Part shown: positions 1-11,025 of the stretch, piece by piece
Layout: each line of letters begins with the position of its first letter
How positions within the stretch are numbered: position 1 is the stretch's first letter
Assembly (NCBI GenBank): GCA_004352715.1
Contig: SCFE01000034.1
Coordinates: forward strand, 1,863,452 to 1,927,451
DNA: 64,000 bases
Direction: 5' to 3'
From: Hofstenia miamia
Taxonomy: Eukaryota; Xenacoelomorpha; Acoela
Made by a program: the position numbers and the translations under genes
The notes under the pieces: model-generated
The model's input: the letters and a program-made list of their open reading frames with translations, nothing else
Databases searched by the model: none
What the model was told of the DNA's origin: nothing

Positions 1-650
1 GTAAGCTAGTGTTTAAGGCAGCTTAGATTAGTCTCAATAGAGATTCAGTTTGAAAACGGCAACAATGTCACCAAAACAAACAAAAATATAGGTTTTTTCA
101 CACATTACTAGCTAGCCAGTAGGAGGAAAATTTAATGCTTTGCTATGCATTAGTTGTCATATGCGACAAAATAGCTACATGTTCACATCGTTCAATTTTT
201 CGATGTAATGTTAAAACCTATATATGTAATCAATAGTAAATATCACATTTATTGAATGCCCGATTTAAAGAAAAAACCTTCCATCCAACCCGAGCTGACC
301 TGTACCCGCCCCACCAGTAATAGCAACCCAGCCACACATATGATCATGTATTTTTACGATTGCGAATTGATATTCTGTAATATGCCAAACGGTAATGTAA
401 GCCAACTCCTTCTTTGTATAATATTTAGATGAATACACAATGCTAAACAAATTAATTTAAATGTTCATGCCCTGTATATTTATGGCCAGTAATCAGGAAA
501 GGTACCATACAAATATAACAAAAACCATAAAAATAAATTTTTCTTGCTTTTGTCAACATCGATTACATAAGCTACCAAAAGGCAATTGATGGTAAAGAAC
601 TTATGGCAGGAATGCTAGCTACCTAAAAATCATAAACTTAGTTGTCAAAG
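1..650. other. AT-rich stretch, no recognised gene
   Basis: I see no domain or repeat I recognise. A 61-residue open frame at 265-450 (-) is more GC-rich than its surroundings and could be an exon piece, but nothing in it identifies a family. Confidence 0.5.
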
Positions 651-654
651 TGAA

Positions 655-1290
655 TGGATTGCATATCGAGGGATACCTCACAGTTCATCTATCGGTTTTT
701 CTCTTTACAGTATTCCTATCAGATCTAAAACTTCCACAACTGTGAAATTCGCAGACGATGTTACGTACTGTACAGTATTCGATTGTAACTATCAATTTAG
801 TAACGCATTGGATGTCATGGGAAGCTGGTGCAACGACAAAAAAATGACGCTCATCTTCTTTAAATCTACTCAAATAGTCATTGGTAAGCATGCGGAAATC
901 TAGCTCTCAAGGATAAAAATCGAATAGTTCTCAAAAATCTTGGGATTTACAATCACTAATGATCTGTCATGGAAATTACATGTTAACAATTGCATCAAGA
1001 ATGCTGGCTCTCGACTATTCTGTATGCGGCAGCTAAACAATCTTTTAACAGAGAGACAATTGAGGCATTTGTTGACTTATCTGTAGCATGTTTGATCAAT
1101 GTTTTGTCAAACATCGGAAAACTCTTGATATTAATATCCAATTTGTTATCAAACGAGATTTAACAATATGTTGTGACAGAAATTCTTCAACTGTAATCCA
1201 GGAATATAGATGATTTCATTTCAGTGAAAAACAATTTCATAAATTATTGTCTAATCTAAATGGCAGGGAATGCTGACTACCAGACCGCAT
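655..1290 (+). pseudogene. LINE reverse transcriptase remnant (C-terminal half)
   Basis: Frame-shifted translation of the plus strand gives the central and C-terminal part of a non-LTR retrotransposon reverse transcriptase. It contains the catalytic box VKFADDVTYC at about 740-770, followed by a segment reading GSWCNDKKMTL, then a typical thumb segment (LGFTITNDLSWKLHVNN) and a KNAGSRLFCMRQL stretch. Several stops and frame changes show it is dead. The (Y/F)xDD box and its order relative to the thumb are family features of CR1/Jockey/I-type LINEs; exact clade is not resolvable. No 5' part of this copy is visible, so it is probably 5'-truncated. Confidence 0.75.
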
Positions 1291-1720
1291 TCAACACAGG
1301 TCTTCCATATTGTAGATCGCAAAAGAGGAAAAACCAGTTCGATACCATACAGAAGCAGTTTTTTGAAATTCATTTTCCTTTTCGTAATTGTTTGAATACG
1401 TACAGATTTTTGTAATCGTTTTGCATTTCATCAAGACTTTACTATGACAACAACTTTGACAAGTTGATTTCATGCTAATAGCGAACGATATGCAGCCAAA
1501 GATCTAAAATGTGTTATATGCATAATTAGAATTGACAAAAACCATGCTTAGCTGCAAGAAATCAATGCATTGTACTGAATTTGATAAATCAACTCTTGAA
1601 TGCCTAAAAATATAAGAGAAAATGTATTCTTAATATGCAATGATTGTGTTAATTCTGGTCAGAAAGAAGCACTAACAATACATGCCACTAATGGGAATGA
1701 CGTTATACTATAACGTCTGA
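1291..1720. other. AT-rich spacer between two LINE remnants
   Basis: No recognisable coding or structural signal. Confidence 0.4.
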
Positions 1721-1732
1721 AATGTTTCTCAA

Positions 1733-2122
1733 ATGAAAGAAATATGTTCTAGCAGTTTAACACTTATGAAACGAATCGAAGTACAGGAATCTAGTAATGA
1801 AAGCATTGAGAAATACAAATGTACTGTAAGAATCAATGGAGTGAACGAAACAACTGAAAAAAGAGCAAAAAGAATTAGCATTGAGGTTAGTAAAGTAGAG
1901 GATATACTAAAAAATATTGGTGAAGAAAATGTAGGAATAAGAAACCTAAAACTTGCGGCAAAATTTAACCCTTCAAGAAATCGTTCATGTACAATACTAC
2001 TGACGTTATCTAATACATGGGATGTCAGAAGGATTATTGCCAAATCTAATGTATTAAAGAACTATAAATTTCAGATATTTATAACGCTCGCGCTTGTGCT
2101 GAAGTTAGAAAAACAGAGCTAA
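1733..2122 (+). pseudogene. LINE 5' open reading frame, ORF1-like
   Basis: An uninterrupted 129-codon frame immediately upstream of, and on the same strand as, a LINE endonuclease. It is rich in Lys, Glu and Arg and has a segment reading AKFNPSRNRSCTILLTLS followed by TWDVRRIIAKSNVL. This resembles the small basic domain that precedes the endonuclease in many LINEs, in which a strand plus 'NP..R..I.V.L' pattern is common. The assignment rests on that pattern and on position, not on a catalytic motif. It ends in a stop before the endonuclease region, which continues in other frames. Confidence 0.55.
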
Positions 2123-2289
2123 TTTTACTTAAGAAACATTAACAATTAATTAAAGAAGGCATTGATAGACCTAGGCGTAATAATGTCCTAACATTTGATA
2201 ATAATCAAATACACATTGAACAAGAGAGGAAAGAGGACAAATACACAATGAATATCAAGACGTCCAACTGTTCCAAATATCATTTTAAG

Positions 2290-3985
2290 TAATGTCCAAT
2301 CAATTAGATTTAAATTGTATCAACTACTGACTATAGTTGAATCTTTTCAATATCCGGAACTGATTTTGTTAACTGAGACTCATTTAACCCTTGAAATTTC
2401 CGATGAAGCAGTTAATATAACTGGTATCATATTGAGCGTAATGATAGAACTAAATCCAAAGAATATAAAAACGGTGGAGGTGTGGCAATATATGTGAAAG
2501 AAGATAAACACACTAAATATGAAAGAATTCCATTTGAGAATAATGAGCCTTCAATTGAAAACGCATGGTTACATTTTATACCTAACTGCAGCCCAAGAAA
2601 TGTAAATGGATACATAGTTTGTGTAGTTTCCACCCTCACTGGGACAAAAAACATGGAAAGGAAGTAGAAAGCTATACGTGAAAGTTTGGATTTCGTTACC
2701 CATAAATTCCTTAATGATACAATTATTCTAGCTGGTGATTTCAATGAAATGAATACAACTTTCTTCTTTAGAGAATATCAACTACAACAATTGGTAGATT
2801 TTCTAACATACTATGGTAAAATATTAGAAAAATTTGTACTAACAGGAGATCCTTTTTAAGCTAACCCAGCCTCCTCCAAATCTTGGAGGATGTAAACATT
2901 TAAGCATAGGCCTGAAAAGTAATGAAACCAGTAATAAACTAAGTGTAAGCAAATTTATGTGGAGAACAATCAGGAACGAAGATAATAGAACGTCTTTTGG
3001 TAAAATATTGACAGAAACAAATTGGCAACAATTACTTACGAGTAAGAAATTCTCAGAACCATGGCAACAATTTGCTTATTACCTGATAGTAACAATTGAT
3101 ACCTGTTTTCCAAAAATCATGGTTGAAATAAAATCAAATGATAAGCCTTGATTTGATGAAAAATTACGAAAAATTATTGAAAGACGTCAACTTGCGCTCA
3201 GACATGACAGGATGAAAGATTTCAGAAAGCTTCGCAACTTCATTAACCGTGCAATTACAACTAAGAAGAAACAATTTTACAACCATAAAATAAAATCATT
3301 CAATGAAACTAATTCAAGGAGATGATGGAAATCAGTAAAGGCTTTTTCAGGAATAAATAGTAGTGAAAGTAGTAGAATGTTGCCATTAGCCACAAATCTA
3401 TTACAGTATTCTCAAATTGATTTGGCATATCTTATTAAAGAAGAACTTGCAAATATAACAAAGGATTACGACTCAATAACAAACGACAACAGATTACCAA
3501 ATAATGCAAATGACAATCCACTACAAGTCACTGAGTACGAAATCTACAAATACCTCAACTCACTATCCTATAACAAAGCAGCTGGGTCAGACATTGATGG
3601 AGTGACTATTCCTAATTGGATTCTACAAGATTGCGCAACTGGGTTAGTCTTCCCGCTCACATCTTTAATTAATATGTCTCTAAAGTTAACATGTGCAACA
3701 ATGTTTACCTCCCTGAACAAACATACACCTTTAGGTCGTCCATGTACAATAGGTGACTCAACTCANCGACAACAGATTACCAAATAATGCAAATGACAAT
3801 CCACTACAAGTCACTGAGTACGAAATCTACAAATACCTCAACTCACTATCCTATAACAAAGCAGCTGGGTCAGACATTGATGGAGTGACTATTCCTAATT
3901 GGATTCTACAAGATTGCGCAACTGGGTTAGTCTTCCCGCTCACATCTTTAATTAATATGTCTCTAAAGTTAACATGTGCAACAAT
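2290..3985 (+). pseudogene. APE-type LINE: endonuclease plus start of reverse transcriptase
   Basis: Joined by eye across frames, the translation begins with NVQSIRFKLYQLLTIVES, then LLTETHL (the catalytic Glu of apurinic-type LINE endonucleases), GGGVAIYVKEDK, and LAGDFNEMNT (the conserved D-x-N pair). A linker rich in Lys and Arg follows (KLRKIIERRQLALRHDRM), then the reverse transcriptase entry region KYLNSLSYNKAAGSDIDGVTIPNWIL and FPLTSLINMSLK. Stops at about 2667, 3151 and elsewhere, and frame changes, show it is inactive. It is cut off soon after NMSLK, where minus-strand sequence of an RLE-type LINE begins. The order endonuclease then RT is characteristic of CR1/L2/Jockey-type elements. 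Confidence 0.8.
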
Positions 3986-4043
3986 GTTTACCTCCCTGAA
4001 CAAACATACACCTTTAGGTCGTCCATGTACAATAGGTGACTCA
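3484..4043. repeat. 277-bp direct duplication around a single N
   Basis: Bases 3484-3760 recur at 3767-4043 with a constant offset of 283 and no difference that I can find, separated by 'actcan'. The N at 3766 marks a contig join. The duplicated block includes the last part of the APE-type LINE and its junction with the RLE-type LINE. An assembly artefact (overlapping contig ends laid side by side) explains this better than a biological duplication. Confidence 0.8.
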
Positions 4044-4586
4044 CTGCTCTACCATTCTTCTCCATCTTATACCCTATGCCTGCCTCCTTTAACTTTTCTG
4101 CGATATCGATTAAGCTAACTACGAACAGTAGTGGTGCTAAGCTGTCTCCCTGGAATATAGCCCGTTTAAACCTCAACCTATGCCCGTCTATCTCAGTCTG
4201 CCACTTTCCCATTTCTCTACTTAGAAATTTTAACCCATTTCCGTGAAACTCCATTGACCTCTAGCGTCCTCAATGCCCACCTATGTGATATGCTATCATA
4301 TGCATTCCTGTAGTCTATCCATGCCATTGCTAAGTTTGTCTTCCTTCTTCTACAATTCTCCACTACTGTCTGGTCTATTAACAACGGATCTTTGCATCCT
4401 CTCGTCTTTGTCCTACATCCCTTCTGCTCCTCAACCTGTTCTGTTCTAAGTAACATGCCAGCCTTCTTGAAATCACAGACGTTAGCAATTTCCAATTTGT
4501 TGGCAGACATGTTATTGGTCTAAAGTTGCTTGCCTCGCTGCCTTCCTTTGGGTCCTTATGTATGAGTAATGACCTTCCCACTACCA

Positions 4587-4587
<1 letters not shown>
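4000..4587 (-). pseudogene. RLE-type LINE fragment, reverse transcriptase core with YMDD
   Basis: Minus-strand translation, in three overlapping frames, gives [18 protein letters not shown], an [15 protein letters not shown] segment, [11 protein letters not shown] (motif A), FQGDSLAPLLFVV (motif B) and HLLYMDDLKVYV (motif C with the catalytic DD). This matches, with the same spacing, the larger copy at 50.4-53.9 kb. It is truncated at both ends: the 5' side abuts an (ATT)n tract at 4588 and the 3' side stops just after YMDD in APE-type LINE sequence. Frameshifts separate the segments, so it is not functional. Confidence 0.8.

Positions 4588-4640
<53 letters not shown>
4584..4640. repeat. (ATT)n microsatellite
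   Basis: About 17 ATT units directly at the 5' boundary of the RLE-type LINE fragment, read on the minus strand as (AAT)n. A shorter (ATT)n tract occurs at 4835-4853. Confidence 0.95.
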
Positions 4641-4643
<3 letters not shown>

Positions 4644-6720
4644 AAGTTATTTTTTACATTTACAAAGAATGAATCACCTTTGTAATATTTTTGTAGTAGT
4701 AGTTCATGGAACGGCAATACAATGTTTTTAAGCAATTATTTTAGTTTCTTATTTTTTCGCAAATCTTCAAATTTTTTACTTATAGTAATTCCAGAGTTTA
4801 TCTACTTTCTGCTGACGGACGCAGCATAAAAATATATTATTATTATTATTATTATATATTACATATTTTATTTTTATAATACCATTTTGTATGATATTAG
4901 CAGTAAATTATTTGTCTTTATCCTAATTATTGGAAGTTTTCAATGCAGAAATGTTTCTATTAAAGTAAAGCTATTACTGTGAAATTACTCGATTCATCTC
5001 TCAATTCATATGTGTATTTGTGTGTTAGCTTTGCAAGGTATTATATTGTCAAATTATAAGATCTGCCCAATTAATGGTTCCATAACGCAATGAATTCACA
5101 GTAATTTAATCATCGCCAATCATTAATTCCATTTTATTTTGTTGAATTAGACACGTCAAGGTTGATTGGAGGGAAGTAATTTGATGAAGGCAAGACGTCA
5201 ATACAAGTTCAAAGTCATCTGACGTTGTGGTATCTTGGGATTCGTTAATGAACTACAGTACTTAATGACACTTAAGAATATAATCAATGATTTTAAGAAG
5301 ATTCATCAGAAATCTCTTATTACAATTAAGTCAAAATCCCTGATCATGTTGAATATGTAAAAAAGAAGACTAGTTCAGTTCCCTTAAGTTATTGATATGC
5401 ATACATTCCGACTACAAATATAGGGCCGTCCTATATATTCAGAAATTCTTGCTTACCCCACTGTGTAATCTGGAACATTGTGTGAAATAGTACCTGCTAC
5501 TTCTTTAGGTATTTCATTGAAAATCCCTAAAGGTCTCGCAGCCCTTAGAGTCTTTCACCTAACACTTCCTGATATAGACAACCGGCCTTACGGAATTCTT
5601 CCACGTGTCTATAAAAAGGGACTGTTAAAATATATTCATAACAACCATTTTTTGAAAAAATCTACAGTGAAATTTTAACAATTATAGGCTAGACAGTTAC
5701 TAAGCAGAGTGAATTCATTTTCAGTTTCTTTTGGATGTTCATAGAATTGATGAAATAATGAAAGTGCACTTAAAAGAACGCTTGCTTTTATCCATTTTGT
5801 TATTCCACTAATTTATTTCATTCTATTATTGACTAATGGCATTAATTAGGTCTAAAAACTCGATCATTATTACACAGGAGAGTAACGGCAGAAATATCTA
5901 TTTGTAAATATTAATTCATTAAGATATGCTATTCCAAGGGACTTTTACATGTTTTTTTGAGCAGTTTATCACTGAAAACAAACTAAAATATTATCAAATA
6001 TATATATATACATATATTAATATATATACATATGTATAATGTCGAAACTTTTTCAAAATGAATTATTATTAAATAAAACTCAATGCCAATTCTTACAGAA
6101 AAGTTTGCAAATTGTTAACGTCTATCTGTTTTTCAATCAACAAGCATCATCTTAGTTCAAATGGAACCAGTATTATTGCCGTGGTGTTAATTACAAGTTT
6201 ATGGAAGTTAACACTTAAATTTATTCAAGAAATAATGGTCTGAATTGATAAAATACAATCATCTAAAATCCCTATAATATTTTATACTTACTGGAAAAAA
6301 TTTCAACTATTGCAGGGCCATCAGAAACTATGCTTCAGTAAGTTGGCGTGCCTAGGACTTTTAATTGGAGGGAGCCAAAATTCAAATTTTGCAAATTATT
6401 TTATTCCTTTAGGAACGTGGCCAGCCAAAAATCAGTAGCAGGAGGGTGGGTAAAATTATGATAATCTAAATAGTAAGCACGCTATTTTTTATACAAATTT
6501 CTTATTAATAAGCTCTGACATTCCACTAAATATTTATGTAATTTATTTTTATATATATTGTGTGGCAGTTATATTTTTACTTGCGCAAGTTCATGTTAAT
6601 GTGCATATGGGTATTCCGATTATTCAATTAAAATTTTTAATGTACGAAAAATGAAATTTAACAAATTCTAACATTGATGAATATTCTATGTTTATATTGA
6701 AGAGAAAAAATTTTAGAAAT
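4641..6720. other. AT-rich stretch, no recognised gene
   Basis: Contains a (TA)n-rich block near 5998-6035. A 66-codon frame at 5478-5678 (+) has no recognisable motif. I see nothing else to annotate. Confidence 0.5.
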
Positions 6721-6732
6721 TGCCTAGTAATG

Positions 6733-7030
6733 GTTTAGAGGACGTCTAGAAGACATATAGAAGACGTCTAGAAGACATTTAGAAGACGTCGACAAGACGT
6801 TTAGAAATGGCATCTATGTCCGGTGTAGAAGACGTATTTATGACATTTAGAAATGGCCTCAATGTCAGGTGTAGAACATATTTTCAAGACGTTTAGAAAT
6901 GATTTAGAAGACGCTTAGAAGACGTTTAGAAAACGTTTTGGAACATCATTTGGTGGACACTAGATGGCACTCAGCAACGTTTAGAAATGGTGTTTTGTAA
7001 GACGTTTAGAAGACGTACCCTATGACGTCT
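6733..7030 (+). repeat. Degenerate GACGTTTAGAA minisatellite
   Basis: A block in which the word GAAGACGTTTAGAA and close variants (GACGTCTAGAAGAC, GACATTTAGAA, CAACGTTTAGAA) recur roughly every 12-24 bases about fifteen times, interrupted by short unique stretches such as GTCCGGTGTAGAA. It ends shortly before a (TA)n tract. The word density is far above that of the surrounding DNA. Confidence 0.8.
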
Positions 7031-7110
7031 TACAACGTGTTATACCATTATAAGAGGGGTATAAAACGTTTTATTGTTTATTGGGTGGAAAGAAATATAA
7101 TATTTACAAT

Positions 7111-7258
7111 ATATATATANNNNNNNNNNNNNNNNNNNNNNNNNNNNNNNNNNNNNNNNNNNNNNNNNNNNNNNNNNNNNNNNNNNNNNNNNNNNNNNNN
7201 NNNNNNNNNNNNNNNNNNNNNNNNNNNNNNNNNNNNNNNNNNNNNNNNNNNNNNNNNN

Positions 7259-7287
<29 letters not shown>
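7111..7287. repeat. (TA)n microsatellite containing an N gap
   Basis: TA repeats on both sides of an N run at 7120-7258. The gap probably reflects failure to assemble the repeat. Confidence 0.9.
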
Positions 7288-7289
<2 letters not shown>

Positions 7290-7572
7290 CAAGACATAGT
7301 TAAAACTTAAAAAGTTTCTTAGCTGCTGAATTAGGTCGCGTGCAGTGTTAATCGATGATAATAGCAGTGTGGAAGCGACTTCTGAGTAAGTGCAATAGGG
7401 TGTTGAGCTGACCCCTTGTGTGACGCGATGATGATTAATTAGAGAGGATTGATCAGGTTGATGATAGAAAGGCCGAATGATGTTTCCTATTTGTCGGGTT
7501 ACGTAGTTGCATGCGGTTAACTAAGTGCGGTCTTCAAAGGAATGCTTGATTCCTAAAGCTAGTTTTGCTTAT

Positions 7573-7746
7573 GCCAGAAACACACGATGATTACTTCTGC
7601 ACTGGATTCCTCAGGTAATTGATTCTGATTAAAATATTCACTGTTTGTTCCCTATTGAATAATCATCGTTTGTTTTCAAGTTTTTTTTAATCACAACAAA
7701 AAATCTAAGGAATTCCGCGCGGAAGTAATCACCGTGTGTTTCGGGC
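7573..7746. mobile_element. MITE with 39-bp terminal inverted repeats
   Basis: Bases 7573-7611 and 7708-7746 are inverted repeats: one begins GCCAGAAACACACGATGATT and the complement of the other begins GCCCGAAACACACGGTGATT. About 32 of 39 positions match. The 174-bp element has no coding capacity. Flanks share a CTTA-like word, but I could not define a clear target duplication, so the superfamily is uncertain. Confidence 0.6.
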
Positions 7747-8119
7747 CTTATTCATGCATGGAGTATTGTATGCCGTTATGTGTGAGCCATGAATGTTGCA
7801 ATACCTAATGTAATGTCATTTCCAAAATAAAAGTGTTAGTAATTTTAAAAGTGTGTAATTTAATGTTTTATAATTTTGATGAAAGAAAGTGGTTAGTTCT
7901 GCTGCTTGCTTGGGGAGGGCGCGGTTATTTGGAAATAGTGCAGCGCTTCCCCAACGTGGATTTCAGCGTTCCAAAAATTGTTACTAACATGCTTAGGTAA
8001 ATTTGAAAATGTATCTTTAATATCAGCAATGTTCTGCATTATATCATTTCGTCCGACAGTGATGAGGACGTTCTTTATTTTTTCGTTGGAGCATAATTTT
8101 GTAGTGGAGCATAAACATT

Positions 8120-8370
8120 GTCTATTGTAGACTATCGTCTATTGGCAGAAATATTTTGGAAGGTTTGCATTTTCAAATAATTGTGATTTTCATGCTGCAT
8201 TTAAAAATACTCGACAAATCTCTCGATATGAATATAGCAACATTCCTATAAGGACTGGGAAAAAAATGGGAAAACGTTTTGATTTAGTTAAGTTATCATC
8301 TACTCCTATTAGTTTACGAAGGGCATTATAAGGCCGCTATACTAGTAATTTTATTGTACAAAGCTGTAAA
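8120..8370 (-). pseudogene. Third partial copy of the TRIM-like C-terminal region
   Basis: On the minus strand this segment reads GVDDNLTKSKRFPIFF and a few residues later YREICRVFLNAA. It parallels EVDNELIETKPFPISF at about 8.9-9.0 kb and EVDIELIESKPFPISF at about 10.6 kb. It lies downstream of the stop of the neighbouring copy and has its own stops. It is a decayed tandem duplicate of one exon or propeller blade. Confidence 0.45.
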
Positions 8371-8443
8371 AATGTCAACTTATCAAAAATATTAATGAAA
8401 AATATTTATTTAGAAAAATAGTTTTCAACTTTCAATGAATTCA

Positions 8444-10405
8444 TTAAAGTTTGAGCTTCAAAAATTCATAGTCTTGATTAAAAATCAACAATGAATCACT
8501 GGCTGCAGAGATAAATAATGGGTGTACTTTTATTTCATCTTCTTTGTTGTTATCATCAGATATCTTCATAATTTTTCTCAGTTGTTTTCCACTGGCTACA
8601 TCAAATATTGTTGGAGAATAATCCTTACATTCTGCTATAAGAACATTTTGAGTTATAAATGCAACATCAAGGTGTCCAATGTTCTTTGACTCACCAACGA
8701 ATGTAAGATGGCTCGAGCTTTAAACGAAAACAAATAAATTTGATCAAAACTATCGAATGCAATATGATCTAAATCATTTTCATTTAGATTAATTGACCAT
8801 ACTTCGTTATATCTATGGAATCTTTGCTTTTTAAATGATTGTGATTTTACGCAGTATTTAAAAAAGTTGACAATCTAGGAGAGGCGAATAATAAAAAATT
8901 CCTGCAAGGACTTGAACAAATGACGGACATATCGTTTGCTTCACAAAATGAAATGGGAAATGGTTTTGTTTCTATTAACTCATTATCTACTTCTATAAGT
9001 TAATAAAGAGTAGAAAAATAAGAAGGAAATATTAGGAAGTTACCATTGGGTAACTGTGATAAGCAGTTCCTATAGAGCCAAAATGTGCCAGATCCAATGC
9101 TAAATTTTCTAGTGCTATTACTTCTTGAGGTTTTAGTAATAAAAATGATGAAGGGTCGATTCTAAACATTCTAGTGTTACCACTTTTTGATGTTTTAGTT
9201 GTAAATCATTTGTCATGTTCAGAAATTTTGAATAAATTTGATCACGTTTATTATCATACAAAATATCAAGCCATTCTTCTTCACTTGGTGAATAATTTTT
9301 CTAATAATTGAGGATTCACATTTTTTCTCTTTAATCCAAATTCTTTTGCTTTCTTCATTAATTTCTGCATTAAGTTCTCCAATGTAGAAATGTGCTTGCT
9401 CTCTTATTTTAAGTTCATCATACTCATTTGAAATTAATTCCAAATTTTCAATTTCCACTATTTGTACATCAATTTCACTTTCTAAGAGATTTCCATTTCA
9501 TAAAGAATTTCATTGACATCAAAAAATAACTTTTTTTCATGATTACTCACATCATGCTCTATAAAAAGTGACAAATTCTTTTTAATTTTCTCCAATTTTA
9601 ATCTAATGTATTGAACTTTTTCAAAAAGTTTCGACTGCTCTTTGTTCATAGCCTGAGTCTGTTGCTAATAAACTGCATTTGCCTGCTTAATGATTTAATC
9701 ACGTCTTTTGCATGCAAGCATATCAATTTTCTTAAATTTTTCTTTAATCTCTGAATCACTTTTCCTAGAGTAGTCAAGATATGTCCTCACGTTTTGAATC
9801 TGTGCCTTTAAAATTTCTACACCCTTTGCAATGTCGTCTGTCAATATTTTTCCTTTCTGGTAAATTGTTATTTTATCATGACCATCATAAAAAACTAATA
9901 CAGAACTTACACAAAGCAATTTCCTACATTTGGTATTATTGCAATATTCCAATTTTTTATTGTGCTCTTTGCAGTAAGGAATAGGTTTTGAACTCAACGC
10001 GTATACAGTATGGCTTGCTGTTCTTCTGCCTCTCTCATGCTTAAGGCGACAGTTCATGCATAGAACCTTCCCGCAATCTTTGCATAAATGAACTTCAATT
10101 GATTCAATATCATCATCACAGACATCGCAGCAATTAAGAGCTTTTTCAGATTTACTTTCAAAAAACTTAAGTTTTACAACAAATTCAGCTATACGAAAGT
10201 CATCTTTTATTAATTTCACTTCTGTTGTCTTTCGACATACTGAGCAATTAATAGTTTGTTGGTTTTTGGCATAGCTGTTAATGCATTGTTTGCAGAACAA
10301 ATGAAGACAGGTTAGGGCAACAGGATCTTTGTAACTATCCAAATACACAGAGAATGTTAACAGCTCCAAATAATTTGCCATTCTCCCAAACTTTACTCCC
10401 AACAT
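8444..10405 (-). pseudogene. TRIM-like RING/B-box/coiled-coil gene, decayed
   Basis: From 10405 a 236-codon frame begins MLGVKFGRMANYLELLTF. A RING-like segment follows (DPVALTCLHLFCKQC ... NCSVCR), then two B-box-like zinc segments (CCDVCDDD ... CKDCGKVLCMNC; CKEHNKKLEYC) and a helical stretch that continues after stops at 9.2-9.5 kb. A C-terminal part at about 8446-8700 reads HLDVAFITQNVLIAECKDYS and ends KLKL-stop, resembling a blade of an NHL-type propeller. TRIM proteins with this order are usually E3 ubiquitin ligases. Here the first C-x2-C pair of the RING is F-x2-Y, so zinc site 1 is lost. With the internal stops, this argues for a pseudogene, although exon boundaries could explain some breaks. 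Confidence 0.7.
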
Positions 10406-10509
10406 TACTTACTTGCTCATATAGAATAAATCACATTCACACTGTTGACTTGGTAATCTCGCAATCTCTAATAAAGTCAACGAACTAGCTAAATTTCGAG
10501 CGCATTTAA

Positions 10510-11025
10510 CTAAATAATAACAATTTTTCGGATAACCAAGAGGATATTATATACAATTTCGCTGATTTTTGTAAAACAATACAGAAAAAATGAAATTGGA
10601 AATGGTTTTGATTCAATTAACTCAATGTCTACTTCTATTAGACAACTAAATTTATAGTTGGCAGAAAGGCGCAATACTAGTAAATTACCATTCGGTAGCT
10701 GTGATAAGCAGTTATGATAGGAGAAAAATGATGAGGGGTCGATTCTAAACATTCTAGTGTTACCACTTTTTGATGTTTTAGTTGTAAATCATTTGTCATG
10801 TTCAGAAATTATTGAATAAATTTCATCACGTTTATTATCATACAAAATATCAATCAATGCTCTCTTACTTGGCAAATATCTTGCTAATAATTTCGGTTTC
10901 ATTGATTTTTCATAATAATAATTTTTTAAATTACTTTCATTAGATAAAGCATTATTTTCCCCAAGCAAAAAATTTTTTTTCTTTCGTAAAATTCATTTTG
11001 AAATTTCCAACATAGGAATATATCC
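10510..11025 (-). pseudogene. Tandem partial duplicate of the TRIM-like gene (C-terminal half)
   Basis: Minus-strand sequence reads ARYLPSKRALIDILYDNKRD, then GNTRMFRIDPSSFFSYHNCL and SQLPNGNLLVLRLSANYKFS. The block 10710-10815 is nearly identical to 9150-9250, so this is a duplicated part of the TRIM-like gene immediately upstream of it on the same strand. Both copies share a TGA within the word GACAAATGATTTA, so that stop (or an unrecognised splice site) predates the duplication. A one-base difference changes the frame between the two copies. Confidence 0.6.

Noticed and set aside
685-891. 68-codon minus-strand frame
   Set aside because: It is antisense to the plus-strand LINE segment containing FADD.
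4000-4254. Plus-strand extension of the APE-type LINE past NMSLK
   Set aside because: The plus-strand frame there is antisense to the RLE LINE YMDD region.
7022-7303. Frames with IYIYIY runs around N gaps here and at 60552-60749
   Set aside because: They are translations of (TA)n microsatellites and Ns.
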